A stretch of 64,000 nucleotides of DNA from Gnetum montanum (lineage: Eukaryota > Streptophyta > Gnetopsida > Gnetales > Gnetaceae), in assembly GCA_015680685.1 (NCBI GenBank), contig MNCI01022757.1, positions 8,800-72,799 of the forward strand, written 5' to 3'. Made by a program: the position numbers and the translations under genes. Below are positions 1 to 9,651 of this stretch, in pieces (positions within the stretch are counted from its first letter, which is position 1; every line of letters begins with the position of its first letter). The notes below the pieces were generated by a model that was given only the letters and a program-made list of their open reading frames with translations, had not been told where the DNA came from and made no database searches.

Positions 1-216
1 CGACATCGACATGACATTCATAAGCGTCCCATCAAAGAAGGAGACCTAGTACTTAAAGCTGTTCGGGAACACCCAGATAAATTCTCAGTCAACTGGGAAG
101 GCCCTTTCCTTGTTATCAAAGCATTCGACAATGGGGCATTTAAACTAGCCGACATGGACGGAAAAGAGTTTGTAAATCCAACCAATCATCTGTTCCTCAA
201 ACCATTCAATACGTGA
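1..216 (+). CDS. Element A: C-terminal end of integrase (partial)
   Basis: The open frame enters from the left edge and ends at TGA 214-216. It encodes the last 71 residues of a Tat-lineage gypsy polyprotein: the segment IKEGDLVLKAVREH, then NWEGPFLVIKAFDNGAFKLADMDG and the terminal NPTNHLFLKPF. This is the small beta-barrel-like domain at the integrase C terminus, which helps the protein hold DNA. The same residues end the polyproteins of B, C, D and G in this window. There is no stop or frameshift and CpGs are retained, so A is the youngest layer here. The rest of A lies outside the window. Function is inferred from family resemblance. Confidence 0.9.
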   Translation, partial: RHRHDIHKRPIKEGDLVLKAVREHPDKFSVNWEGPFLVIKAFDNGAFKLADMDGKEFVNPTNHLFLKPFNT

Positions 217-230
217 GTACGAGCTGAGGT

Positions 231-415
231 ACAGAACAGTCCTGGATTATGACTATAAACTGATACCACAGAACAGTCCTGGATTATGACTATAAACTGA
301 TACCACAGAACAGTCCTGGATTATGACTATAAACTGATACCACAGAACAGTCCTGGATTATGACTATAAACTGATACCACAGAACAGTCCTGGATTATGA
401 CTATAAACTGACACC
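231..415 (+). repeat. 37-bp tandem array, five copies
   Basis: The 37-bp unit contains CAGTCCTGGATTATGACT followed by ATAAACTGATACCAC. Units start at 241, 278, 315, 352 and 389 with exact 37-base spacing and almost no divergence, so it expanded recently. It begins right after the integrase stop. The core ATAAACT is shared with the degenerate arrays that follow the integrase in B, C, D and G. Confidence 0.95.
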
Positions 416-575
416 ACGGAGTCCGCTAAGACTATAAACTAGCTTGCCTCTTCATGGTCCGCTAAGACTTAAAATTGGCAACGCAACGTCTGCCACGACG
501 CTAAACGGGCAATGTCCAACGGGTTACGACATAAAACTAACCCACAATAGTTGGCTGAGACTATAAACTAGCGCA
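416..575 (+). repeat. Degenerate continuation of the post-integrase array
   Basis: Irregular units of about 30-40 bp share the core GACTATAAACTAGC or GACATAAAACTAAC, with variable segments between. The same units occur in the same place in element B (8500-8670), including the phrase 'gccacgacgctaaac'. No reading frame is maintained, so this looks like untranslated sequence. Confidence 0.8.
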
Positions 576-763
576 TTCATCTGCAGCTCCCCATCTCCTA
601 GCCACCTCCATTCGTCAGAATCATCGCATCCTTCACCAACATCGTCGACATTCACATTCAATGCTCAAAATCGCCGCGATATTTTTGCTCACCTGTAGCT
701 GCCTAAATCTACACTCGTCGATACACTCATGGTTTTCTTGTCTCTTTGGAGTTGTGTTTGCAG

Positions 764-815
764 GATGACGCTCGGAAGTTCCCGTACAAGAGTGCGTTTC
801 ATCATAAGTAGCAAG
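764..815 (+). other. Conserved 52-nt mini-exon-like block, element A
   Basis: A pyrimidine-rich run and TTTGCAG end at 763, a good 3' splice site. A 52-nt block follows (GATGACGCTCGGAAG ... AAGTAGCAAG). At its right edge element B has AAG|GTGAGA, a consensus 5' splice site; here it reads AAG|ATGAGG. The block is conserved in A, B, G and, split, in I, while its surroundings are not. An alternative 3' leader or short exon is my inference. Confidence 0.55.
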
Positions 816-1414
816 ATGAGGCAATGTCCATTCGTTCACCTGGCAAGACTAAATCGAACCGTTAACCCGCACATTCCCGTTCCCCGAAAGCCCACTGTTT
901 GTCTACCAAACCAAGATTCGCGCATGGATACGGTAGTCATAACATATAGAACACAAGATTCGCGCATGAATACGAGTGCAAAAAAAAAACAAAAAAAAAA
1001 AAAAAAAAAAAAAAACGCAATCGAGAAGACTTCCTATCGCATGGCTTTGGCTCTTCGCTAACAGTTTCCCCAAAGAAGGGAGCTGTTCCTCCAAAGAATG
1101 CAAAAAAAAAAAAAAATCACTCCATGACTTTGGTAGTGACAACTGGTTCTCCTGAAAGACCACCAAGAGAACCGTTCCACCAAAGGACGCACACGCTTGA
1201 GTTCCAAGTCGGCTGAAAGACGGCTATCGACAAGGACCAGCATACTGAACATCCTACTCTCCCAGCATGGTCGCTCGGGCAACGACCGATCCCCACAATC
1301 CCTTCCTTCCCACCTGTTTCCACTCTGACCCCTTTCAATCCCATTTACCATTGGGCACGGCACGATGAGGTCTAGCCAGGTGACAGGGGATAAAGCTTTT
1401 ATTGAGCTGCCTGT
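816..1414 (+). other. Element A 3' untranslated region
   Basis: No supported gene. It contains an A-rich homopolymer (about 979-1015), a shorter A run near 1100, and two copies of AAGATTCGCGCATG about 45 bp apart. The final part (from 1340) is recognisably homologous to the same region of element B. The A tract is not at an element end and has no SINE or LINE body in front of it. Confidence 0.6.
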
Positions 1415-1491
1415 GGTGTTTTGCGCTTCTTTGTCGACGCTTCTCGGGTCGATTCCTCCAAGCGTCAACAAAGAGGGGCCAATGAAACACC
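1415..1491 (+). other. Hairpin spanning polypurine tract and LTR start, element A
   Basis: Outer arms GGTGTTT and AAACACC enclose inner 14-nt arms CTTTGTCGACGCTT (1429-1442) and AAGCGTCAACAAAG (1460-1473), pairing at 13 of 14 positions. The right arm includes the polypurine tract (AACAAAGAGGGG) and the first bases of the 3' LTR (TGAAACACC from 1483). The left arm lies in the 3' UTR. The copy in B has a T-A pair where this one has C-G, a compensatory change. Confidence 0.85.
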
Positions 1492-1514
1492 ACAAAAATA
1501 TTTTTAAGTGTTAT

Positions 1515-1584
1515 GCCCAGCGTTCACGCCCAGCGTTCACGCCCAGCGTCTACGCCCAGCGTTCACGCCCAGCGTTCGACGCCC
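1515..1584 (+). repeat. 13-bp tandem repeat in the U3 of LTR A
   Basis: About five head-to-tail copies of CCCAGCGTTCACG, one with TCTACG. They lie about 170 bp upstream of the TATA box, the place of an enhancer array. The CAGCG part recurs in the palindromic CAGCGTATACGC motifs of LTR B. Confidence 0.9.
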
Positions 1585-2039
1585 GGCTTCTCGGCGTACA
1601 CGCTCGACGACAGGATCTCCAATGGCAACATGAAGATTACACCAAAGAGCTGGTTTGTAATGTATGCGCCCAGCGTGTACCGAGTTTCTAAATTGTAACG
1701 CCCGGTCTGTACGCCACGTGTCTCCCCATCCGCTTTTCCCGGTAACCCTTCCCCTATAAATAGCCCAGTTTTCCACGTTTACGCCCCCGGCGAAAATTTA
1801 TGAGAGCTGACCCAGAGCAATTACGCTGCGGAAACCCTCGCACGCTCACGCTTACGCCGAAAGCCCATGCATGCTGCACGCTGAGCACAATCCGCGCTTC
1901 GCCCACCGCATCCACTAACTACATCCCCCTTGTCCACCGGGGCTTTACGTCCGCCTTGTGTCCCTACACAACTGCGTCAGACCGGTGCACAACATTTTAA
2001 CTCTATAATCACTGTTTACGTTTATTGCAAGTTCTTTTA

Positions 2040-2345
2040 CAGTTTTACATCAACGTGGCCCACTCCCTGTTCACGCCCGCTTGCATTTTCGCTCCGTCTC
2101 CGTTCGTACATGCTTTCTGTTCACGCCGTCTGCCTGTTTACGCCCTACATCCATTCGCTGTTTACGCTGTGACGCCTGTACGATCACGCCGTGTACATTT
2201 CTGTTTACGCTGTCACGATTATACGTTCACGCCGTGCTTATTTCAGTTCACGCTGTCACGCCCGTACGCTCACACTGTGTTCATTTCTGTTTACGCTGTT
2301 CACGCCGTGCACGCCTGATTCATTGCTTACGCCCTGTTCACGTAT
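2040..2345 (+). repeat. TTYACGCYGT-rich array downstream of the LTR A TATA box
   Basis: Dense recurrence of GTTTACGCTGT, TTCACGCCGT and GTACATTTCTGTTTACGCTG with a loose period of about 40-50 bp. It lies 3' of the TATA box, so it should be transcribed as LTR leader or tail. Short ORFs across it are by-products of the repeat. Confidence 0.75.
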
Positions 2346-3459
2346 AACCCAGCGTATAATGCTTCGGCGGCGCTCGGGGAAGTCCTTGTTTGATCCGCGT
2401 GCGGACCATCCAAGGCACTCTGCCTTCGCCCACTCTAGCTCGCCCTCAAGCGGAGGCAGGGTCAACCGTGCTCGCCCGTATTTCTTTCGGTGTTCGTCAC
2501 GTTCCAGCCTTGCACCGACGATTTCGGTCGGCACATTAACCCATCTAGAACATATTGTCATTTACCTTCAGTTGTGGACTTAGATGTGCTACCCAAGTTA
2601 GAGTCATGAGGAGAAATTGGTCCCTTATGCAACCAATCTCCATGCAACCATCCACGAGCTTTGCACAGTGCGAACACTCTAGAGAACCGTTTGTGAAAGT
2701 GGACAATATCACCCTTGGTTTCAGCTAATACAGCTCCACGAAGGGTGGGACCCACCATAAAGGTCTCTAGAGTGGTACCAGCTAGAGCAAGCCCATCATC
2801 CTCAACACATGTTCCGTCTGGGTTGACTTGGGGCCTACAAAAGAACAGATGTCAAAATAGAAGCAAATGCCAAACGATGAAAAGAAACGCCAAGCTTAAA
2901 CGATCTTACCTATCCACCCAGTACACTGTGCCAAGAGGGTTTTGGAATAGCATGTGCGCACGCGTGGCTAAAACTAGGGTGTTGTTGAGATAATCATGTC
3001 CTCATGGAAATTGGGCCCACACGCGCGCTAACGGGCTTGTAGACCGGGGCCCGCCAGAAGAACCATCCTCGGTTACAAACGACCCCTCGTCAATGTCTTC
3101 AATGAAGACCATGACACCCTTCGAGGCTCCTAGCAACATGGCCTCAAGCACGCTCCATGCCACTTGTTCACTCAGGTGTGACCAGACAACCACCTTAAAC
3201 TTGTCCAGCATGAAGGCAAGGAATTCACATGCCCCTTCCCTGAACCAGACCCCATTGTTGTCAACAGTCAGATCGAGGGTAGGTTCATCGACCTTAATGG
3301 GGCCAAACTACACCAATACTCTGACTAGCTCAACTACCAGAAGAAAAGGTTCAGTGTCCCTGCAAGCAACCAAAATGCCACGGTAAATCAGCCATACATG
3401 AAAATGACATGAAAAACAAAATTTCATATCAATAGGCCAACACTTAGAGAGATTACTAA

Positions 3460-4290
3460 CTATTTACGCTCGGTGTATACGCTGCCTAACCCAGCGTATA
3501 AGCTGTCAAAAATGGTATACACTGTGCAAATAGTTTATACTGAACACTGTGTAAACAGTCAGCGTATACGCCGTAAGAAAAAAACAGTCAGCGTATGCGC
3601 TGTGAAAATCATCTACACTTCATGCTAGTAAAATTGTTTACGTTGTGCATTGACAAAACAGATTATGCTACAAACAACTTAGGCTATGTATAGTATACGC
3701 TCTATGCTCTAGAGATCCTCTACGCTGTGAACTTACGCTCAGCGTATAGAAACCCTCTACACTATCTGTCTATGTCGGGCGTATACGTCGAAGTCCTCTA
3801 CGCTACCGCAACTGTCTACGCTACATAACATATACAAATGAAAACAACCAACAGAGGCAGGATTAGAGCCTACCTGTGTGACGATCTAGGCCATGATGGA
3901 ATCCTCGGCCTGGGTAGACACTGCAGCATGGCCTCACTCTCCTCCACGAAAGTCAGGTTAGGTCCCTTCCTCCCCTGGCCTTCCACTTCCTTCCCCTTGC
4001 CCATTTCGGCGTCCTCTACGCTGGGATCGATAGGTTTACGCTGAGGGTAAAAATTGCTCACGCTTATGCTGAGCCTCTACGCCGAGTTGGAGTCTCTACG
4101 CTCACACTGAGTTGGGACGTCTACACTGACGCTTCAACCTCTACGCTCTATGTTTACGCCAGGGTTTGGTCGCTCTGCATTTACGCCAGGGTTTGGTCAT
4201 TTACGCTTATGCTCAGGGTTTAGTAGTTTACGCTTACGCCGGGTCGTCTATGCTTACGCTTACGCTCGATGTCTACGCTCACTTCAAATT
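3460..4290 (-). repeat. GCGTATACGC-type motif array in intron 1 and 5' UTR of the antisense gene
   Basis: Many copies of TACGCTGTG, CAGCGTATACGCTG-like palindromes and CTCTACGCT fill intron 1 (about 3460-3840) and the 5' UTR (about 4010-4290), interrupted by exon 1. The same motif family fills the U3 of LTR B (9940-10390), so one element uses the same motif in its LTR and beside its antisense promoter. Confidence 0.75.
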
Positions 4291-4318
4291 TGTAATGTTT
4301 GCAAATAACACCCCTGCC

Positions 4319-4328
4319 CTATTTATAG
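4319..4328 (-). promoter_or_regulatory. TATA box of the antisense gene in element B
   Basis: Read on the minus strand this is CTATAAATAG followed by GGCAGGGG, about 260 bp upstream of the ATG at 4061. The antisense gene of element D has a comparable box (CATAAATAGGG) at the same relative place. Confidence 0.65.
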
Positions 4329-4560
4329 TGCTGAGTGCCACCACCATCATTGCCGCCACCGCCGCCTTGCACTTTGTTTCTTTTCATTTGTTTCCTTTTA
4401 TTTGTTATTATTATTATTTTCATTTTAATTAAAATTATTCAAAAATATAAAAAAAATTATATTTAAAACGAAACAAATGCTACCACATTCTGATTCCCTT
4501 GTGAGTCAACTTCAAAAGTCCACACTGAACATTTTGGTGCAGACTCTCCTGTGCAAATTT
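4329..4560. other. Low-complexity spacer between antisense promoter and RT side
   Basis: A CCACCG-rich stretch is followed by T-rich and A/T-rich sequence (TTATTATTATTATTT, then A runs). I see no gene. It separates the antisense TATA box from the TAAACTA-type array before the RT exon. Confidence 0.6.
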
Positions 4561-4567
4561 TACAATA

Positions 4568-4730
4568 AACATATGGCCCAGTATGGCCTTAAACTACCAT
4601 GGCGGCCCGGTAAGGCCTTAAACTACCACGTACAAACCCCCTACGGCCCGGTATGGCCTTAAATTGCCACCCATGGCCTGGTAAGGTCTTAAACTGCCAG
4701 GCATCCCGGTGTGACGATAAACCACCATCA
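4568..4730 (+). repeat. Pre-RT intron array (CCTTAAACTACCA core), element B
   Basis: About five units of 27-45 bp, such as ATGGCCCGGTAAGGCCTTA followed by AACTACCA. It lies in the intron upstream of the RT exon. The core matches the arrays after the integrase and, in D, on the other side of the antisense gene. Confidence 0.8.
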
Positions 4731-4789
4731 TGCATGTACACATGACTTACACTACCATAAAACATGGAATAATACCTGTTAGCTCATTC

Positions 4790-4809
4790 TTCTCTCTATT
4801 CATTGGCAG
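4790..4809 (+). promoter_or_regulatory. 3' splice site of the RT exon, element B
   Basis: TTCTCTCTATTCATTGGCAG precedes the RT reading frame. Element D has ATTTTATGTTGGCAG at the homologous place (minus strand, about 19555). An intron between protease and RT is known in Ogre-type Tat elements. Confidence 0.65.
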
Positions 4810-7800
4810 GAGCAAGCCCAATGGATTATCAGCATTTATCCGCACCGTTAATCATCAATGGGCCGCACGGAAAGATTGCAAGGGACACCAACATAAATCT
4901 CATCCACTTAAGTTTATCAACGGACAATGCAGTCATAGCCTCAACACAACAAACGATAGATAACTACAAAGGTATGACAAAGCCCCTTGACATAGAAGCT
5001 GAAAACATCACTGAAGATCCATTTACCAAAACCCCCATCGCCATGCCTGATGGAGAAATTAAAATATTAAAACTAAGTACATTACTACAACCTCAACTGG
5101 CCAAAGACATAGAGGATGTGCTTAGGAACAACATAAAGGCATTCGCTTGATCATACACAGATATGCCTGGATTGGATCCTCGAATCTTCCAGCATAATAT
5201 TATCCTTGATCCAAAATTGAGGCCAAAGCACGAAAGGTTAAACCTAAGGTGGCATTGGCAGTTCGTAATGAGATCACCAAGCTTTATTAGGCTGGTTTCA
5301 TTCAAGTTGTCGATTACACTGATTGGGTATCCAACATGGTCATTGTCCCGAAAAAGAACAGAAGTATTCTCTTATGCATTGACTTCCAGGATCTAAACGT
5401 CGCAACCATAAAAGATGATTTTCCCCTACCTAGCATCGATCAACTTGTTGACTCAACCGCAAGGCATGCCCTATTATCTTTTATGGATGGTTTCTCAGGA
5501 TACAACCAGATACGTATTAACCCGAAGCATTAGCTCCGAACTACCTTCATGACACCATGGTGAACCTTTTGTTATAAAATGATGCCCTTTGGTCTCAAGA
5601 ATGCTGGGGCCACATATCAAAGGGCGATGACATTCATTTTTAGCGACTACATGCTACACTCGCTCAACGATTACGTGGACGATATCGTGGTTAAATCGAG
5701 GACATCAGAAAAACATGTACAAGATCTTGACCTAGTACTAAAGCGTTGTTTAAAATATGAACTGAGACTTAATCCAAAGAAATGTATCTTTAGCATCAAA
5801 ACAGGCAAAATTCTTGGATTCATAGCCTCGGAAGTAGGGAGACAAGTAGACCCAGATAAAGTTAAGGCAATAACAAACTTAAAACCACCTAACAACCTTA
5901 TTGAACTTCGAGGTCTACAAGGTAGATTATAGTTTATCAGGCGTTTCATAGAAAAACTAATAGATAAGTTGAAGCCTATGAACCACTTTCTACACAAGAA
6001 CATCCATTTCGAATGGACTCCATAGTGCCAGGAAGCATTTGACAATATTAAAACAGCACTAGTTCAACTACCCACGGTTTACCCACCTCAAAATGTTAAA
6101 CCATTTTACATCTACCTTGCCACTTCGGATTCGTCAATTGCGTCTATGCTTTGCTAGAAACAAGATGATGGAACTGAAGTCCCTGTCTATTACTTAAGCC
6201 ATGTATTAGTTGCCCATGAGGAAAGGTATAATGAGGTGGAGAGGTCATGTTTAGCCCTAGTATTTTCTCTAAAGATATGGCGACATTACCTCTTCCGTAA
6301 TCAAGTTAACATAATCTGCAAGGATAATGTGCTCAGAGCCATCACTGGAAATATTTACGAGACAAGTCGGATAGCCCATTGGAAAGCCATAATAGTTGAG
6401 TTTGACCTACATTACATAGCGCAATCATCAGTTAAGGATCAAGCCATAGCAAATCAAATGGCCACATCACCAACGCACGATCAAGCAACGATAGAGCCAA
6501 AATTCCTAAATGAAAATATAAGTGTAATAGACATAGTACCCAATGACTACGACACCATTCTAAACTTTTATGGAGCATCCACCTCTCAAGGGGGAAGTGC
6601 TACCGCTGTCATCACCTATCCCTATGGGGAGATCAGACCCTTTGCTTATCGTTTCAACTTTCACTGTACCAACAACATAGCAGAGTATGAAGGTCTCCTC
6701 AGAGGTCTTGGGTAGCACTGGCTTCAGACATCACACGACTTGTGGTCAGAGGAGACTCACAGTTGGTTTTAAACCAAGTCACAAATATTTATAGATGCAA
6801 AGCACAACATTTACAGTCATACTGTGACTTGGCAAAACATCTAATGAAACGATTCGAAAACATCGATGTGCAACACGTCTCTAGAAACGATAATACCATC
6901 GCAGACGCACTGGCCACCTTAGCGTTAAACATATCACCCGACATGTTCCATACGTTGCCAAGCTCCATAACCAGTTGTGCCCAACTAATAATCGATACTC
7001 TTGATACCTTGCCAATCGCATCTGTTAGCACAACACACGTGATAGAATGGTATGATGACATAAAAGAGTACCTTCTACGCGATGAAACACCGCAACACTT
7101 AACGAATGCACAAAAAGACGTGGTACAAAAGCATTCTAAGCAATATGCACTGGTAGGGGACACATTGTGTCGTCGATCCTATGAAGGCATACTGTTAACA
7201 TGCGTTGGTACCGTTGATGCCCAAACCATCGTTGAGCAAGTACATGATGGACTATGTGGAGGACATAAAGCACCAAAAGCAATGGCAATGAAAATAAGAC
7301 GCTTAGGCTATTATTGGCCACACATGGAGTATGATTATCTCTCCAAGGCTAAAACATGCAATACCTGTCAAAGACATGGTAATCTAATCCATGTCCCACC
7401 AAATGAGTTGCATACAGCACAAATCACATGGCCCTTCCAAATGTTGGGGTTGGACCTTATTGGACCAATAACACCCTCATCTTCTACAGGACACAGTTTC
7501 ATCATAACCACAACAGAGTATTTCATGAAGTGGGTAGAAGCTATTCCCCTTTGAAAAACCACATCTAAACACGTGTGCAACTTCATTCTTGAAAACATCA
7601 TGACCTGTTTTGGCATCCCCATGACCATCATTACTAACAATGGGCCACAATTTAGCAATTCCAAAACCAAAACCTTCTGTGAAAGTCTGGGGATCAAAAA
7701 CTCATTTTCATCCCCTTACTGCCCTCAAAGAAATGGGCAAGTAGAGGCCACAAATAAAACCATCATTACAATACTTAAAAAGATGATTACCCAAAGCAAA

Positions 7801-8286
7801 AAAAGATGGCACGAACAGTTGGTATACGCATTGTGGGCATATCGTACTACGCATCAGTCTTCAACAGGTAAAACACCATATAGTCTTGTTTATGGTTCAG
7901 AAGTTGTTTTACCTCTGGAATTACAAGTACCATATTTAAGGATCACACTTTCCAGACTCCTTGATTAAGGACAAAAAAATGACCTGCGCATCATTAACCT
8001 GGACTCGGTGGAGGAGGAACGCATACGTGCACTCGATCAGATTGAGTGGTACCAAAGACAACAACGGCAATGCCTTCGCCATGACATTCATAAGTGCCCC
8101 ATCAAAGAAGGTGACCTTGTACTTAATGCCATTCGGGAACACCTGAACAAATTCTCAGCCAACTGGGAAGGGCCCTACTTGGTCACTAAAGCATACGATA
8201 ACGGAGCATTCAAGTTAGTTGATATGGAAGGGCATGAGCTTGCTAATCCAACCAATCACTTGTTCCTGAAACCATTCTATATTTGA
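4810..8286 (+). pseudogene. Element B RT-RNase H-aRH-integrase polyprotein (decayed)
   Basis: From the 5' end: a pre-RT segment with NGPHGKIAR; reverse transcriptase with DFQDLN, FMDGFSGYNQI, MPFGLKNAGATYQRAM and the catalytic YVDDIVVKS near 5671; Ty3 RNase H (about 6090-6430, YYLSHVLVAHEERYNEVE, WRHYLF); archaeal-type RNase H (about 6540-6940, NNIAEYEGLLRGL, RGDSQLVLNQV, NTIADALA); integrase with a zinc-binding CNTCQ, the core GLDLIGP...TNNGPQF...NGQVEATNK and the C-terminal NWEGPYLVTKAYDNGAFKLVD. Together these copy element RNA and insert the cDNA. Stops include those at 5150, 5532, 5930 and 6714, with frameshifts near 5230 and 6715, so it cannot be made intact. The first aRH catalytic Asp is Tyr (FYGAS), and the second integrase Asp is Asn (NNG). 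Confidence 0.95.
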
Positions 8287-8289
8287 ATA

Positions 8290-8670
8290 CAAGCTCAGGT
8301 ACGCATGAGTCCTGGCATCATGACTATAAACTAATACCATAGCTCATCCTGGAATCATGACGGTAAACTAATACCATAGAATAGTCTTGGATCATGACTT
8401 CAAACTAATACCACAGCTCGTCCTGGCATCATGACGATAAACTAATACCACAGAATGTCTGAAAAGATAATAAAATAGCATCCATCTGGTACGACATTAA
8501 ACTACCATAGTTGCATTCACTAGAGTCTGCTAAGACTATAAACTAGCTTGCCTCTTCACGATCCGCCAAGACTAGAAACTTGCAATGCACTGTCTGCCAC
8601 GACGCTAAACAAGAAATGTCCAACGGGTCATGACATAAAACTAACCCATGATAGTCCACTAAGATTATAA
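8290..8670 (+). repeat. Post-integrase array, element B
   Basis: Three to four copies of a 37-38 bp unit (TCCTGG...ATCATGACT/GATAAACTAATACCA), then degenerate units with GACTATAAACTAGC and GACATAAAACTAACC. It is homologous to 231-575 in A, where the first unit is homogenised. Confidence 0.85.
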
Positions 8671-8889
8671 ACTAGAAATTTCATCTCTGGTTCTTCAATC
8701 TATGGTTGCATTCAAACTTCATCAGAATCGCTGCATCGCTCACCATCTGCCGATCCTACCAACATTGCCGCCATTCATATATAGTGCCTGAACTCTCATC
8801 CGATGCCTTCGTTTCATCAGTAGTTGTTTTAAGTCTAAGCTTGCTTATTCACTCATGGTTTTCTTGTCTTCTTGGAGTTTTGTTTGCAG

Positions 8890-8941
8890 GATGACACTCA
8901 GAGGTGTTCGTACAAGAATGCACTTCATCATAAGCAGCAAG
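8890..8941 (+). other. Mini-exon-like block with intact splice sites, element B
   Basis: TTTTGTTTGCAG ends at 8889 and AAG|GTGAGA begins an intron-like donor at 8942. The 52 nt between have the same length as in A and match it at most positions. It is the best preserved copy. Confidence 0.6.
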
Positions 8942-9651
8942 GTGAGACGTTGTTTACAGCACCTGTGACAAGACTAAATCAAACCATTCACTAGTACATC
9001 CCCTGTTTCATATCCTACCTATTCCTCAACACCTTATACTTGGTTATATCCCGAGTGCATCCAGTACAACCCAAAACATCAAACATACCATTGCATACTG
9101 TGCCACTCCTAAGCGGTTGCAAACCCACAACATGGCATTCGAGCATAAGTAGAAGAACACCGAAAAAAAATGTTGTCTCTTCCCACATAAAACACAAGAC
9201 GAGATGACAATTGTCTTAAAAACAAATACTCATGTCAAAAATAATCGAGTGACATCTCGTTGCATGGCTTTGGCTCTCCACCAATAGGCTTCCCCCTAAA
9301 ACACTAAACAAGGGCCCTGTTCCTCCAAAGAATGCAACACATCATCACGTGGCTTTGGTCTCGCCAACAAGTCCTCTTGGACACTAACCAAGAGTGTTGT
9401 TCCACCAAAGGATGCACATCACATGTCTTAATTCCGAGTCTGCTAAATAATGGCTATTGACAAGAATCAGCATGATACACACCAGTGCAACCCCTTTACC
9501 AAGCACAATCCCTTGGTCAGTTCCCAGTCCCCACAATCTCCATTTTCCTACCAGCTACAGATTTCACTTTCCCAATCCTATGTACTACGAAACACGGTGC
9601 GATAATGTCTAGTCAGGTGGCAAAGTACAAAGTATTTATCAAGTTGCTTAT
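8942..9651 (+). other. Element B 3' untranslated region
   Basis: No gene supported. It includes three variants of 'tgttcctccaaagaatgcaac / ccaccaaaggatgcac', shared with the 3' UTRs of A, D and I. The 60 nt before the hairpin resemble element A. Confidence 0.6.

Larger units (their letters stand above)
1483..2535 (+). mobile_element. Element A 3' LTR
   Basis: It starts TGAAACACC just after a polypurine tract and ends ...TTTCGGTCGGCACA, matching the termini of the other Tat LTRs here (TG...CA). A TATA box lies at 1755-1762 (TATAAATA). The U3 side holds a 13-bp array, the transcribed side a TTTACGC/TTCACGC-rich array. Directly after its end comes intron sequence of the antisense gene of element B, so A inserted into that intron; the matching 5' LTR is outside the window. 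Confidence 0.85.
2536..4328 (-). pseudogene. Antisense intronic gene of element B, exons 1-3 (NIF/HAD-like protein, truncated)
   Basis: This multi-exon gene runs opposite to element B, between its lost gag-pro side and its RT. Exon 1 is 4061-3874 (ATG at 4061, donor CAG|GTAGGC). Exon 2 is 3359-2910 (acceptor TTGCAG, donor ATAG|GTAAGA). Exon 3 is 2834-2566 (acceptor TGTAG, donor GAAG|GTAAAT). Reading phases match at both junctions. Exon 2 encodes LLVVELVRVLV, then GVWFREGACEFLAFMLDKFKVVVWS, and ends NTLV..AHMLFQNPLGTVYW. This order resembles NIF/FCP1-type HAD phosphatases: motif I strand, RPG-EFL, VWS motif II, and the DDSP-NP segment. The first catalytic Asp is Glu and the late acidic pair is absent, so catalysis is doubtful. 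Exon 2 has two in-frame stops. Element A cut off the rest of the gene. The gene model is firm; the fold is inferred. Confidence 0.7.

Noticed and set aside
231-415. CRISPR-like array (37-bp repeats)
   Set aside because: The units are contiguous with no spacers, lie after a retrotransposon integrase in plant DNA, and match degenerate arrays in sister elements.
979-1015. Poly(A) tail of a SINE or LINE
   Set aside because: No RNA polymerase III boxes or LINE body precede it, and there is no flanking target duplication; the nearby AAGATTCGCGCATG pair lies on one side only.
1930-2583. Several overlapping plus-strand ORFs in LTR A
   Set aside because: They result from TTTACGC/TTCACGC repeats in the LTR; the different frames show the same repeats and no domain.
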